The notes under the pieces are model-generated. The model searched no databases and was not told the DNA's origin. It saw only the letters and a list, made by a program, of their open reading frames with translations. Shown piece by piece: positions 48,298 to 56,971 of a stretch of 64,000 nt of DNA; the first letter of the stretch is position 1, and every line of letters starts with the position of its first letter. The DNA is taken from contig JADJMA010000060.1 in NCBI GenBank assembly GCA_016709845.1, positions 186,001 through 250,000 of the forward strand, written 5' to 3'. The stretch comes from Flammeovirgaceae bacterium. GTDB lineage: Bacteria > Bacteroidota > Bacteroidia > Cytophagales > Cyclobacteriaceae. Position numbers and translations under genes: made by a program.

Positions 48298-48765
48298 TTA
48301 CTTCCAAAACTCATCCTCCCAGTTATCTTCTCGATTAGTGTCGTCTTGATGAATTAGATTTATTTGATTCAACTCTTCGGCTGTGGCTGCCTTTTGTATC
48401 TCAGTAAAAAGAATTCGCTCTTCAAAGCGAATATGATCCTCCAATTTTTCTTCAATCAAAACTAAATTTCGCTCCAGATCTGTTTGTGCTGTGAATAGCC
48501 GTTTTAAAAGTCTATGGTCAGCCAGGGCTCGCTTAACCAGTTTATGCTCTTGAAGAATTGGAAAAACATATTCTTCCTCAATCGAAAAATGCTCTACTAT
48601 TCGAGACTCAAAGAAAAAGTCTAAGTAACGTTTAATCCGATTCAAGGGTATTCCTTTTCGAATTCCAGTCCTAATCTTCCACGACAATAGTAAACTGTGA
48701 TGATGGTCGTGACTCAACGGTTGGAGCTCCTTTATTCTTTTTAACGGTTCGGCTTTTTCTTTCAT
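48298..48765 (-). CDS. Hemerythrin-like domain protein
   Basis: 155 residues, four-helix bundle with the expected His/Glu ligands: LSHDHHHSLLLSWKIRTGIR, IVEHFSIEEEYVFPILQEHK, DHRLLKRLF and EKLEDHIRFEERILFTEIQK. It probably binds a di-iron centre and handles O2 or NO. Last gene of the NO/respiration operon, 83 bases after the ferredoxin gene. Confidence 0.85.
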   Translation of the reverse strand: MKEKAEPLKRIKELQPLSHDHHHSLLLSWKIRTGIRKGIPLNRIKRYLDFFFESRIVEHFSIEEEYVFPILQEHKLVKRALADHRLLKRLFTAQTDLERNLVLIEEKLEDHIRFEERILFTEIQKAATAEELNQINLIHQDDTNREDNWEDEFWK

Positions 48766-48848
48766 TTGTCTTTATCAATCGAAATTTTATCTGCACTCAT
48801 AGATTCCTTTCCTCAAGTTGGACACAATTCTATTTCTATCCTTCCTTA

Positions 48849-49193
48849 CTACAATTCGGAATAATCCTCTGGAACTACCTCAACAGTTAACCCATTAACC
48901 CTGTTGTCTAATAAAATCTGGCAAGACAATCTACTGTTACATTGAGTATTCGATAGCTTACTTAGTGTTGCTTGTTCATTACCTTCCCTTTCAAGCAATT
49001 CCTTCTGGTATTCCAACAATAGAATATGGCACGTTCCGCAACGCCCCATCCCTTTGCAATCTCCAAAATCCTCCAGATACACTTTATCATAAATGAGCGC
49101 CATTAGGCTTCTAAACTCATGTGCATAGGTTCTTAGTTCATACCTTTTACCACCACATAGTACATTTATCTGTATGTTCTGGTCTCTATCCAT
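48849..49193 (-). CDS. 2Fe-2S ferredoxin-type protein
   Basis: 114 residues with the plant-type 2Fe-2S loop FGDCKGMGRCGTCHILLL (Cys pattern Cx5Cx2C) and a distal Cys in NSRLSCQILL. It probably delivers electrons to a diiron or oxidase partner of the same operon. It starts 21 bases after the RIC gene. Confidence 0.88.
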   Translation of the reverse strand: MDRDQNIQINVLCGGKRYELRTYAHEFRSLMALIYDKVYLEDFGDCKGMGRCGTCHILLLEYQKELLEREGNEQATLSKLSNTQCNSRLSCQILLDNRVNGLTVEVVPEDYSEL

Positions 49194-49214
49194 CTCTACC
49201 TAATGTAAATGTGT

Positions 49215-49949
49215 CTACAACACCACTGATGTCAGTTCTTTCTCTAACAGAATTGCTCCTGGAAACAAAATATTATTCTCCAGGTGAATATGCAGATGTA
49301 AGTCTTGTTCAAATTCATTAAGTAATGCAAAGGCTACACTATACGTATTACATCCATCGGCCGGTATTGTATAGTTATTACTAAGCTCAGAAATTTTAGC
49401 AAATCGATCACCTTCCACGGTGTGTTCATTCATCATCATCTGCACCGGGTTTTGTACGGTGCCAAAACTAGGTGCGCTCATTTTAGCTTTTGAGGTTTTA
49501 ACCTTACCCATTTTTCGGATATAAGGAAATAAAATAAACTCCTCCTTTTTCATATGCACGGCCAATTCACCAGATGAAAGTTTAAATTCTTCGCTGATCT
49601 CAAATGATTCCGGATGTTGTACACCATGTACCTGACACAGTTTCTGCAGGTACTGGTTCAGGATAGGCATTTTCTCTTCTACATAGCGATGATGTTTTTT
49701 TTCGATATAGTCGGCAAGTAGATCTAAAGGCCAGGTCTTATAATCGGTTGAATCTGCTTGTGCCACGTGTGTGGCTGCCTCTAACTCGGCAATCAAAAGG
49801 TTAACATCAATATTTTTATCCTTACTGGCTTCCGCGATACTTCTGTTGCCCTTGCAGCAAAAATCTATTTTGTGATTTTTAAATACTTGTGCAGTCCGAT
49901 AGTCGGCTGCTACCATTTCCCCAATTGTTTTTTTCAAGACATTTTCCAT
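49215..49949 (-). CDS. ric: Iron-sulfur cluster repair di-iron protein (RIC/ScdA/YtfE)
   Basis: 244 residues. The N-terminal DUF542 domain has the Cys pair in HKIDFCCKGNRSIAEASKD. The hemerythrin-like domain follows, with DLLADYIEKKHHRYVEEKMP, HMKKEEFILFPYIRKMG, MMNEHTVEGDRF and HLHIHLENNILFPGA. RIC proteins repair Fe-S clusters and di-iron centres damaged by NO or oxidants and are usually under NsrR-type control. It lies between the oxidase genes and the ferredoxin. Confidence 0.93.
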   Translation of the reverse strand: MENVLKKTIGEMVAADYRTAQVFKNHKIDFCCKGNRSIAEASKDKNIDVNLLIAELEAATHVAQADSTDYKTWPLDLLADYIEKKHHRYVEEKMPILNQYLQKLCQVHGVQHPESFEISEEFKLSSGELAVHMKKEEFILFPYIRKMGKVKTSKAKMSAPSFGTVQNPVQMMMNEHTVEGDRFAKISELSNNYTIPADGCNTYSVAFALLNEFEQDLHLHIHLENNILFPGAILLEKELTSVVL

Positions 49950-49987
49950 AACTACTCGTTTTCAAATTCACTTGCATGATTTTTCAA

Positions 49988-50410
49988 CTAAACAAATGAT
50001 TTATATAAATCTGAATTCCAATACATAATTAAATAGAATAGAGCAAAGGCAACAAAGCCAATGACCAATGCCCATACCCATGCTGGAATTCCCTTCGGAG
50101 TTTCTGAGCCTTTAATAACAAACACATCATTGCCCTCACTACCATAGGCATTAATGGTAATGGGTACCTGCTCTTCTATTATCTCATTCTCCGTCAATCC
50201 CACAATAGAAATAGCAGGACCATTACGCACTTCAAATGGAATCGTTTTAACGCCTTCAATACCCTGCGTTGATTTTGCCACTACCTTAAGTTGATGTTTA
50301 CCATCCGGAATTTTTGTGGTATCGAAAATGAATTTTACCGGAGGTGCGAATTCAGCAAAAGGCCGAACTTCATCATCCAAAAAAACTTTTATTATTCTAT
50401 TATCCTCCAT
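49988..50410 (-). CDS. Membrane-anchored protein with Ig-like domain, oxidase-operon accessory (unknown)
   Basis: 140 residues. An N-terminal beta-sandwich (FDTTKIPDGKHQLKVVAKST, GPAISIVGLTENEIIEEQVP) is followed by one C-terminal membrane helix (WVWALVIGFVAFALFYLIMY). The sandwich resembles Ig/big-like folds. There is no signal peptide, so topology needs the tail anchor (N-in or N-out uncertain). Position between oxidase genes suggests a small subunit or assembly factor; this is inference. Confidence 0.65.
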   Translation of the reverse strand: MEDNRIIKVFLDDEVRPFAEFAPPVKFIFDTTKIPDGKHQLKVVAKSTQGIEGVKTIPFEVRNGPAISIVGLTENEIIEEQVPITINAYGSEGNDVFVIKGSETPKGIPAWVWALVIGFVAFALFYLIMYWNSDLYKSFV

Positions 50411-50414
50411 GCGA

Positions 50415-50702
50415 TTAGTATTCAGGGTTCAAGACAATATTTTTGATGTGATCCGGATTCTTTTCATTGGGCTTTATTAAAAATTTCAAACTCAAAAAAA
50501 GCGTGATGCTGACAAACACTATGGCTGTCCATATAATGATATAATCCATGTCGCCTTGCGGCCCCACACCATGAGTAACTCCTTCTAAAACTTTCGGTTG
50601 ATTTTTCTTACAAAGTTCACAAGCCCATACATGGCCTGTTCCAGAAAATAATAGTACAACCAAAAAGGTTATAAACTTCTTTACTTCACTACTTCTTATC
50701 AT
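50415..50702 (-). CDS. Small membrane protein with CxxC, oxidase-operon accessory (unknown)
   Basis: About 95 residues from ATG 50700-50702 (MIRSSEVKKFITFLVVLLFS). A first hydrophobic segment or signal ends near HVWA; then ACELCKKNQPKVL with CxxC, a GVGPQGDMDY turn, and a second membrane helix (IIIWTAIVFVSITLFLSLKF). CxxC close to a membrane helix fits a copper or haem handling factor, but nothing is proven. Overlaps the preceding gene by 14 bases. Confidence 0.65.
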   Translation of the reverse strand: MIRSSEVKKFITFLVVLLFSGTGHVWACELCKKNQPKVLEGVTHGVGPQGDMDYIIIWTAIVFVSITLFLSLKFLIKPNEKNPDHIKNIVLNPEY

Positions 50703-50934
50703 CTCTCCAATATTTATTTGCTTTGGCAATCGTCTGAAATTCGAGGGCAATAACTTCGGCAGATGCAATTAGTTGAGCGGTGTCTGTTGCATAATCTGCT
50801 CTTAATTTCTTGCGCATCTCCGGATCTGTTTGGATGGCTGCAATTGATTTTCTTGCCAACTTGATCGCTAGTTCACGACCTTCCATCGGTGTTGCTGTTA
50901 TTAAACTGGGTAGATAGTTTTCTTTCGTTTCCAT
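50689..50934 (-). CDS. Small soluble protein in the oxidase operon (unknown)
   Basis: 81 residues, helical, with no membrane segment: METKENYLPSLITATPMEGR, then ELAIKLARKSIAAIQTDPEM and YATDTAQLIASAEVIALEFQ. It starts 2 bases after the cytochrome c gene and overlaps the next by 14 bases, so it is firmly part of the operon. No known family is recognised. Confidence 0.6.
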   Translation of the reverse strand: METKENYLPSLITATPMEGRELAIKLARKSIAAIQTDPEMRKKLRADYATDTAQLIASAEVIALEFQTIAKANKYWRDDKK

Positions 50935-50936
50935 GG

Positions 50937-51932
50937 TTATTGGTTTAATTGTAATGTATAGGCTCGTATCTTTTTCACTTCATCAACAGTAATTTTTGGA
51001 GCATTGTTTCCCCAACTCGATTTTTCGTGATTCATAATCGCTGCGATCTCCTCATCAGTAAGCTGGTCAGCAAACCCCACCATAACGGCATAATCGGGCC
51101 GGGCATCATAGCCTTTCAAAATGATTTGAACCATCAACTCCGAATTTGGATCGTTTACAATTTTACTTCCAGCTAAAGGTGGAAAGGCACCCACAAGGCC
51201 CTTTCCATTTGCCTGATGACAAGCCGCGCACGTTTGCATGTATAACTGTTCACCGTCTGGCAACATCGCTTTTCCCTCTGTGGACACGATGTCTTTTTTA
51301 CGAATCGAAGGAATAAAATCAACACTGTTGCCGGGCAGCGATACTTGCTTTAAGAATTTTAAATAGGCTACCAGATCCAGCACTTCTTGTGTTGCTACAA
51401 TTTTTGTGTCAGGTGATGTTAGGAATTTAGATGGAACCGGAACCACAACATCATTTTTATCAAGACTCTTTTTCTCTTTAAAGAGCCATGGATAGGCCGG
51501 CATCACAGATTCTTCTACGACAGAACGTGGGTTGAATAGGTGGAGTAAGTGCCACTGATCGGAAGGTTGGCGTACACCTACATTAGTTAAATCGGGGCCG
51601 GTACGCTCGCTGCCCAAAAGAGATGGAGATTGTCTCCATATATCCAACCGGTTTTTGCTGTAATAGTAATCGGAAGGTATAGAGGGCCGATCGCCCCACA
51701 TTTTATCCATGGCAATATTTCTAACTTGTTGTGTGTGACAAGCCACGCATCCTTCACTAATATAAATGTGTAATCCATTGAGTTCACTTTCCGTTAATGC
51801 TGGTTGCTTGGGTAAGGGCTCAACCTGCTGCATTTGATAGGCGGGAACAACCGCTATAAAAAGGCTCAGCAAACCAAACACAACAAAGGAGATGATAACT
51901 AAACTTCTATGGTCTTTATGCAAATTAAACAT
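50937..51932 (-). CDS. Dihaem cytochrome c, CcoO-like domain fused to a CcoP-like domain
   Basis: 331 residues with one N-terminal membrane anchor. First haem site GCVACHTQQVRN (C62, C65, H66) with the CcoO pattern LLGSERTGPDLTNVGVRQPS and the Met ligand in VMPAYPWLF (M144). Second site CAACHQANGKG (C235, C238, H239). CcoO and CcoP are normally separate subunits; here they are one chain. It feeds electrons to the cbb3-like subunit I encoded upstream, and its start is 5 bases after that gene's end. Confidence 0.92.
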   Translation of the reverse strand: MFNLHKDHRSLVIISFVVFGLLSLFIAVVPAYQMQQVEPLPKQPALTESELNGLHIYISEGCVACHTQQVRNIAMDKMWGDRPSIPSDYYYSKNRLDIWRQSPSLLGSERTGPDLTNVGVRQPSDQWHLLHLFNPRSVVEESVMPAYPWLFKEKKSLDKNDVVVPVPSKFLTSPDTKIVATQEVLDLVAYLKFLKQVSLPGNSVDFIPSIRKKDIVSTEGKAMLPDGEQLYMQTCAACHQANGKGLVGAFPPLAGSKIVNDPNSELMVQIILKGYDARPDYAVMVGFADQLTDEEIAAIMNHEKSSWGNNAPKITVDEVKKIRAYTLQLNQ

Positions 51933-51937
51933 AGCGC

Positions 51938-53742
51938 TTATGCAGTTACGGTTTGAGGTGATACCTTTTGTATTGATTCTTTGACACGGTTCATTTTGGC
52001 CATCACATAAAAATTATAGGCAAACATTAGATGTGATAAAAACATCAGTGAGCCCCCGATGGCACGCCACACCCAATATTGCTTCATGAGTATAACCGAT
52101 TCGATAAAACTATTTCCTTCAATCCAACTCAACCCTTTAAGTGTTCCTCCTGTCATCATCGAAATCATGTAGGCGAACAGACCAATAAATGCCATCCAGA
52201 AATGAACACCCACGAAAAGTTGTTTCGGTTCTCTTCCCGTAATTTTTGGTAGGATAGCGTAGATGCTGGCCCAGAGCAAAAATGAAATGATGCCATACAT
52301 GGTCATGTGGGAGTGCGCCACATTAAAATCGGTAAAGTGCCAAACGTAATTGGTAAACCGAAAGGCTTGAAAACTTCCTTGTGATGAGCCTACAAAATAG
52401 AAGACCACACCCACTAAGAAGAAAGGCAAAACGTAACTTTTTGAAATTTGATTCCAACTGCCTTTCATCGTCATAAGAAAGTTGGTGGTGCCTGCGACAA
52501 CCGGTATAAACATTCCCATACTAAATACGATGGCAACGGTTTGCAACCACCATGGTAAGGGACTAAACACAAAGTGATGCGTGCCGATCATGGTATAGAA
52601 AAGCATCTGTGTCCAAAATGCCAGAACACCCAATGAGTACGAGTAGATCGGTTTGTTTAAAGATGAGGGAAGATAATAATAGGTTAACCCCAAGGTAAAA
52701 GTCATGAACCACATCCCCACGCCTTGGTGCATGTAGTAGCCCTGAATAATTGTTTCGCCTAATCCATTTTGATAGTTGGGCAGGTAACCAATTGTAACCA
52801 ATACGATCGTCCAAATTAAACCTGCGAGAAGATACCAGTTAGAAATGTATATCTCTGAAATCTTTCGGTTGGCAACAGTTTTATAATAGTTGAAAAAGTA
52901 ATGATCAGGCCCGAAGCAAACAAGGCTGTAACCGGCCAAATATATTCCCGGTATTCGCCACCTCCGTTGTTGATGCCAATCATAAGAAAATAATTTCCGA
53001 TCACGACTGATAGGTTTAACAAGTACCAGGCAATCCAAGCCCACCGATAGCTATAAATTTTTGTATTCGATGTTCTGGCAATTACAAAATAGCCTAACCC
53101 AATCATGGCCATAGAAGCCCAGCCCCAAAAAACGGTATTGGTATGCACCGGCCGTAATCGGCCAAAGGAAAGCCATGCCTGGTGATCCATATCGGGCCAC
53201 ACAAATTTCATCCCAACATATTGACCAATCAAGGTGCCAAAGACCAACCAGAAAACGGAAGCGCCTAAATAGAAGATTATTATTTTCTTTAAGTCTTCAG
53301 GTGTTTCAAAAGTCAAGGGCGACTTTCTTTTTTCATCCACTAATGGATTGCCCGGTTCGTGGCTTACTTTATAAACTAATCCTTTTTCATCCAGTGCTTC
53401 TGTACTACTTCCTAATTCCTCGCCCTTCAGTTTAAAATTTAAAGATTGCTTACGCTGCAATAGAATTGCATCAATCTCTGCTTCCTTCAAACCCAAAAGC
53501 TCCTCGCTAAATTCGAGTTGTCGCGTTCGTTGCTTCCGCTCCTGTATGGTTTTAATGTAACCACTTGCCTGAAAAAGCATAATGACAATTGCAATAATAA
53601 AAACGATAGCAATTAAAAAGAATGTACCAATAATTCCCGGACTGGTTACCCAGTTATCCGTGGATACATCAACACTTTTTTGCGCAACCGCTGACTGACT
53701 TAAGAGGATTGCTGTTAAAAAACTGATTTTATTTTTAAGCAT
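51938..53742 (-). CDS. cbb3-like heme-copper oxidase subunit I with N-terminal extension, one frame break
   Basis: C-family heme-copper subunit I. It has a signal and about 150 extra N-terminal residues with one membrane helix. The core matches CcoN: FGRLRPVHTNTVFWG (low-spin haem His200), GYYMHQGVGMWFMTFTLG, GTHHFVFSPLPWWLQ (CuB His pair) and FNVAHSHMTMYG (haem His). FYFVGSSQGSFQAF aligns with the FYGMSTFEGPMM of CcoN, keeping the active-site Tyr but with Gln where Glu is conserved. Adding one base to the run at 52893-52897 joins ITFFNYYKTVANRKI; about 602 residues. It may reduce O2 or NO. Confidence 0.88.
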
Positions 53743-53749
53743 TGTTAAT

Positions 53750-53767
53750 TAGGATATACTTGTCCGA
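53750..53767. promoter_or_regulatory. Degenerate copy of the Rrf2-gene palindrome, upstream of the cbb3-like operon
   Basis: TAGGATATACTTGTCCGA resembles the perfect element TAGGACAAG..TTGTCCTA upstream of the Rrf2 gene (54267-54298). It lies 8 bases before the start of the oxidase gene. Its position suggests repression of the operon by the adjacent Rrf2 regulator. Confidence 0.45.
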
Positions 53768-53797
53768 TTTATAATTAAATTTTTTTTAAATTTTCTT

Positions 53798-54232
53798 CTA
53801 TCGTTTTAAATAGGTTAATCCATCTTTCAACCCATGGGTTAGGTCTTGTACCGTTGTGCTTTCAAGCATAACTCTTAGCTCCTCGCGTATAATCATGAAC
53901 TTGCCATGTACGGGGCATGGCTTTTTTGAGTTACACGCATTTAACCCAAGCCCACAGCCTTTATATACATTATCTCCGTCAATGGCAGCAACGATTTGGC
54001 TTAACTTGATTTTAGTCAGCCTGGCCTTTTCAATTTCAAATCCGCCTCCTGCTCCTTGCACCGAATTAATAATGCCGGTACGTGCCAATTGCTGTAGAAT
54101 CTTTGCAGTAAAAGCAACCGGTGAGTCAATTGCCTTTGCAATCGCCTTTAAGCTTACCCGATTGTTTTTTTCTGCTTCTACGGCAATAAACGCTGTAGCC
54201 TTTATTCCGTACTCACAAGATTTAGAAAACAT
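53798..54232 (-). CDS. Rrf2-family regulator (NsrR/IscR-like)
   Basis: 144 residues. The winged helix (SKSCEYGIKATAFIAVEAEK, VAFTAKILQQLARTGIINSV) is followed by three Cys (C93, C100, C106; GCGLGLNAC...KKPCPVHG) able to hold an Fe-S cluster. Rrf2 regulators with this layout sense NO or cluster status. It sits immediately upstream of the cbb3-like/RIC operon (55-base gap, same strand) and has a near-perfect palindrome in its own leader, so it probably represses both itself and the operon. Confidence 0.92.
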   Translation of the reverse strand: MFSKSCEYGIKATAFIAVEAEKNNRVSLKAIAKAIDSPVAFTAKILQQLARTGIINSVQGAGGGFEIEKARLTKIKLSQIVAAIDGDNVYKGCGLGLNACNSKKPCPVHGKFMIIREELRVMLESTTVQDLTHGLKDGLTYLKR

Positions 54233-54266
54233 TTGTTCCTTTTGTTGCTGGCAATATAAAGCAATG

Positions 54267-54298
54267 TTTTAAATAGGACAAGTTTGTCCTATTTAAAA
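54267..54298. promoter_or_regulatory. 32-bp palindromic operator candidate
   Basis: TTTTAAATAGGACAAG and TTTGTCCTATTTAAAA form a palindrome with a single central mismatch, 35 bases upstream of the Rrf2 start. A related, degenerate site lies before the next gene. This is the size and symmetry expected for an Rrf2 dimer. Confidence 0.7.
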
Positions 54299-54425
54299 AT
54301 ATTAAAAATGGTTGTTTTTAGGTATCCGTTTCAGTCAAACCAGGTTTTCTACTTTTATTCAATGGATCGAGTAGAAATTATAAATAGCTCTATCAAGCTA
54401 AGGCATAATTTTCAATCCTAATAAA

Positions 54426-54475
54426 AAAAGGATTTGTGATAAAATCTATTGATCGGCTTTATCACAAATCCTTTT
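54426..54475 (-). terminator. Terminator after the M28 peptidase gene
   Basis: AAAAGGATTTGTGATAAA (54426-54443) and TTTATCACAAATCCTTTT (54458-54475) form an 18-bp stem with a 14-base loop. On the minus strand it is followed by more T. Confidence 0.9.
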
Positions 54476-54498
54476 CATTCTCAATTTTAAGTCAGCTT

Positions 54499-56043
54499 CT
54501 AGAACTGGCTTGGGCCTTTCGCGGCAGGCAGTGGCTTGCGAGGCAACTTCTCCTGCATCTGAGCCGTGTTGTAAACAAATGTAGCAACAATCACAGCCAT
54601 TTGTTTCAGGTCGCCCATCATCAGTCTCTCATACGTATCCGCATTAGAGTGATGGGTTCTTGTGTCATACTCTATTGGATCCTGAATAAATTGAAAACCT
54701 GGAATACCCACCGCATCAAATGCCTGGTGGTCGGTACCTCCTGTGTCCTGAATGGTTACTGTAGGATTGTCAATCATATCCGAAAAGGGAGTAAACCACT
54801 TTTCAAAGATGGGGCGCACCGCATCATTACCTTGTAAATAAATTCCTCTGATGCGGCCCGTTCCGTTGTCAATATTAAAATAGCCAGATATCTTACTATG
54901 CTCTGGTTTTATTTTCATATCAGCTGGATCTGCAAAATGATTTTTTACGTAATTTCTTGAACCATACAGACCTTGCTCTTCACCTGCCCAAAGTGCAATG
55001 CGAATTGTTCTTCTTGGCTTCAAACCGATTGTCTGTAAAATCCGTACTGCTTCCATCATTACGGTGCTACCTGCTGCATTGTCGGTTGCGCCTGTAGCGG
55101 AGTGCCACGAATCAAGGTGCCCGCCCAACATGACCAACTCTGCCTTAAGATCTTTATCTGTTCCAGGTATTTCTGCTACCACATTATACGATGCAGGGTC
55201 TAAAGTAAAAGAAGTTTTTATATCTGCCTCTACTTTTACAGGAATTCCTTTTTCTATCAATCGTGCCATCAAGTCTGCGTGCTCTGGGGCAGTCTCTAAT
55301 TCTGCAATTGCCGGAGGAGCATCCACACTATACGAGGCACCATTACTGGTAAAATAAGTTCCATGTTTTCCATTTCGTCCTCTGATCACAAGCCTTGCAT
55401 TTTCCTTTTTCAAAAACTCATCCACCTTACGGCTAAAAGTTCTTCGGGCCATATATTGCGCAATTACCTCAGGCGTATATCTACTAGAAGATCCGATGGG
55501 TTGTTTGGATAATTCCTCCAACTCCTTGTCAGTCATCCGCGAGGCATCTGCTTCAAATGTTGGATGGGTGTTGGCGGTAGATTTTATCAATACGATCTTA
55601 CCCGCAATTTTGCCTTCAAATTTTTTGAAATCTTCGTCTTTTTCAATGGCCAATAAAGTAACATCACCGGATATCGGTCCATCGGTTCCACCCGTCCAGG
55701 CTTTAGGCGTTCCACTAATTTGAAAATAATAGGGTGCGGTCATAGCCACATAACTTTTTTCTACTTGCCATCCCTTTCCAAAGTCGCCCCATTTTTCCAG
55801 ACTTGCATTTTTCAATCCCCACTCGGTAAGCTGTTTTACTGCCCAATCGGATGCGCGTTTGTACCCGGCAGAGTTGGTGAGCCGAGGTCCTGAAGCATCA
55901 GTGAGGTGGAAGGCAATATCCTCCACTTTAGAGTTGTTCAATCCTTCCTCTTTGATACGATGTACTACATTAAGGTCTACCTCTTGCGCAAATACAAAGG
56001 TGAGACTGAGAGAAAAGAGAAGAAAAGCAATTGTCTTTTTCAT
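54499..56043 (-). CDS. Secreted M28-family metallopeptidase
   Basis: About 514 residues from ATG 56041-56043 (MKKTIAFLLFSLSLTFVFAQ, signal peptide). The PA-type insert is around VTLLAIEKDEDFKKFEGKIA. The zinc site of M28 shows GGHLDSWHSATGATDNAAGS, LWAGEEQGLYGSRNYV and TGGTDHQAFDAVGIPG. Zinc ligands His, Asp, Glu and the final His are present. It releases amino acids from peptides outside the cytosol. An earlier start is possible but would precede the signal. Confidence 0.93.
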   Translation of the reverse strand: MKKTIAFLLFSLSLTFVFAQEVDLNVVHRIKEEGLNNSKVEDIAFHLTDASGPRLTNSAGYKRASDWAVKQLTEWGLKNASLEKWGDFGKGWQVEKSYVAMTAPYYFQISGTPKAWTGGTDGPISGDVTLLAIEKDEDFKKFEGKIAGKIVLIKSTANTHPTFEADASRMTDKELEELSKQPIGSSSRYTPEVIAQYMARRTFSRKVDEFLKKENARLVIRGRNGKHGTYFTSNGASYSVDAPPAIAELETAPEHADLMARLIEKGIPVKVEADIKTSFTLDPASYNVVAEIPGTDKDLKAELVMLGGHLDSWHSATGATDNAAGSTVMMEAVRILQTIGLKPRRTIRIALWAGEEQGLYGSRNYVKNHFADPADMKIKPEHSKISGYFNIDNGTGRIRGIYLQGNDAVRPIFEKWFTPFSDMIDNPTVTIQDTGGTDHQAFDAVGIPGFQFIQDPIEYDTRTHHSNADTYERLMMGDLKQMAVIVATFVYNTAQMQEKLPRKPLPAAKGPSQF

Positions 56044-56174
56044 ATTCTTGTATGTATTTTGTTTCAAGCTTTCAATTTAAGAATTACTTACAATGATTTT
56101 TTATATTTATTGATAAATGGAATTAAAGGTAATTGGCCGTTTAGTTCTCACATAATCCTACCCCCTATTCATCT

Positions 56175-56957
56175 ATGAAAGTATTTGCAGTTTTGTTTCT
56201 CATTATTTGTCACCTTTCAACAGTTGCACAGGAAAGACAAGGTAGGATTGTAAAAGTGCTCTCTTTTAATATTCTTCATGGGGCCACCACCAAAGGTGAT
56301 TTTGATCTGGATGCCATTGCGAAAGTAATCATCAACGCAGATCCTGATTTTGTAGCCTTGCAAGAAGTGGATTTTAAAACCAAAAGAGCAAAAGGATACG
56401 ACCTTGTTACTGAATTAGGTTGGAGGACTAAGATGGCCCCTTTATTTGCCCGCGCTATGAAATATGATGGCGGAGAATATGGCGAAGGGGTATTGTGTAG
56501 GTATTCCTTTCTTAAAACGCGCAATGTCCCTCTACCTTTTTCTCCTGGCAATGAACCGCGTGCCGCATTAGAGATTACTACGCTACTCCCATCAGGAGAT
56601 ACCATTGCATTTATTGGGACACATCTTGATCACCTTAATGAAGACACGGACCGAATTAAACAGGCAAAACAAATCAACCATGTGTTTTCGAGCAATCCCT
56701 ACCCTACCATTCTTGCAGGTGATTTAAATGGAGAACCGGGAAGTGCGCCCATCACTATACTAGAGCAAATGTGGACACCTTCATACGATAAAAAAGATAT
56801 TCATTTCACTTTTCCTTCGTATAATCCTACCAAAAAAATTGATTACGTGATGTATTATCCAAAAAATAAATGGCGTGTACTGAAAACAGAGGTGATAGCC
56901 GACCCCATTGCTTCTGATCACTGCGCTTATCTGGTGACGCTAGAGCTTCTTAAGTAA
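56175..56957 (+). CDS. Secreted endonuclease/exonuclease/phosphatase family protein
   Basis: 260 residues. The signal peptide ends at STVAQ. The EEP fold follows: VKVLSFNILHGATTKGDFDL, PDFVALQEVDFKTKR, FIGTHLDHLNEDTDR, ILAGDLNGEPGSAP and the last His in PIASDHCAYLVTL. All catalytic residues of the family are visible. Substrates range from DNA to phospholipids and inositol phosphates; the one here is unknown. Confidence 0.9.
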   Translation: MKVFAVLFLIICHLSTVAQERQGRIVKVLSFNILHGATTKGDFDLDAIAKVIINADPDFVALQEVDFKTKRAKGYDLVTELGWRTKMAPLFARAMKYDGGEYGEGVLCRYSFLKTRNVPLPFSPGNEPRAALEITTLLPSGDTIAFIGTHLDHLNEDTDRIKQAKQINHVFSSNPYPTILAGDLNGEPGSAPITILEQMWTPSYDKKDIHFTFPSYNPTKKIDYVMYYPKNKWRVLKTEVIADPIASDHCAYLVTLELLK

Positions 56958-56971
56958 AGCCCATAGTATTT

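Noticed and set aside
54436..54837. A 133-codon plus-strand frame
   Set aside because: It is antisense to the M28 peptidase 3' end and runs through its terminator.
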